DNA from: an uncultured Prevotella sp.
GTDB lineage: Bacteria; Bacteroidota; Bacteroidia; Bacteroidales; Bacteroidaceae
DNA: 13,052 bases
Direction of reading: 5' to 3'
NCBI GenBank assembly: GCA_937906765.1
Contig: CALCUV010000230.1
Coordinates: 1 to 13,052, forward strand
This document shows, one piece after another, positions 12,983 through 13,052 of this stretch. A program made the position numbers and the translations under genes. The notes under the pieces are model-generated. The model had not been told where the DNA came from. It saw only the letters and a list, made by a program, of their open reading frames with translations, and did not search any database. Position 1 is the first letter of the stretch, and each line of letters opens with the position of its first letter.

Positions 12983-13052
12983 AGCAAACAACTAATTTTT
13001 CGTAACAGGGATTAGTGGTAAAAAATAAATAATAAAAAGAAGGTATCCTTAA
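12983..13052. other. AT-rich non-coding sequence after the broken activator gene
   Basis: Seventy bases with stops in all plus-strand frames and a purine/AT-rich end (AAAAATAAATAATAAAAAGA). I see no gene, hairpin or insertion-sequence end. It may be the near edge of whatever replaced the rest of the activator gene. Confidence 0.4.

Noticed and set aside
12960..12985. Simple frameshift in the A-rich tract as the cause of the short activator gene
   Set aside because: I read the other two plus-strand frames after the tract: both stop within about ten codons and neither continues with the expected AVNCGAI-like sequence.

Overview
The window looks like a chromosomal segment from a Bacteroidales bacterium, probably Prevotellaceae or a near relative. 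The evidence is the gene set (short-form Nif3 next to a C4 zinc-ribbon coiled-coil protein, a SlyD-like FKBP with a Cys/His tail, a GH29 fucosidase, a long transglutaminase-like lipoprotein), the absence of clear Shine-Dalgarno sequences, several TAnnTTTG-type -7 boxes, and lipoprotein signal peptides. It is mostly ordinary core genome. I found no tRNA, rRNA, CRISPR array, transposase or phage gene.

Layout, left to right. The 3' end of a probable FtsX-like permease (+) faces cutC (-) across a shared hairpin terminator. Minus-strand genes follow: cutC, a secreted GH29 alpha-L-fucosidase, an 881-residue transglutaminase-like lipoprotein, aroC, a SlyD-like peptidyl-prolyl isomerase and dnaX. A divergent promoter region then leads to a small lipoprotein gene on the plus strand. 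That gene converges, across another two-way terminator, on a minus-strand pair: nif3-like followed by the zinc-ribbon coiled-coil gene. The right edge holds a plus-strand fragment of a sigma-54 activator that breaks off just after its Walker A motif.

The genes do not form one pathway. They are housekeeping functions (aromatic amino acid synthesis, replication clamp loading, protein folding, metal handling) beside periplasmic or surface proteins (fucosidase, two lipoproteins). The nif3/zinc-ribbon pair is the only clear operon-like unit, with a 39-nt gap.

The most unusual content is between genes. (1) Three spacers carry arrays of a degenerate 21-nt unit; two of them start with the same 14-nt sequence CATATCCCTTTTAG. 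(2) Three spacers between co-directional genes carry GGTTATGAGGT-type sequence after the stop codon. At cutC and aroC its exact inverse lies just upstream of the start codon. (3) A 438-nt spacer upstream of the transglutaminase gene has a good promoter embedded in the aroC terminator, a second terminator-like hairpin and further pairable segments, which fits a small RNA or an attenuated leader. Within genes, the fucosidase has a 13-residue tandem duplication beside its active-site region, and the transglutaminase protein has a second, apparently non-catalytic copy of the fold. None of this proves a new system; the repeat arrays and the leader are the best leads.
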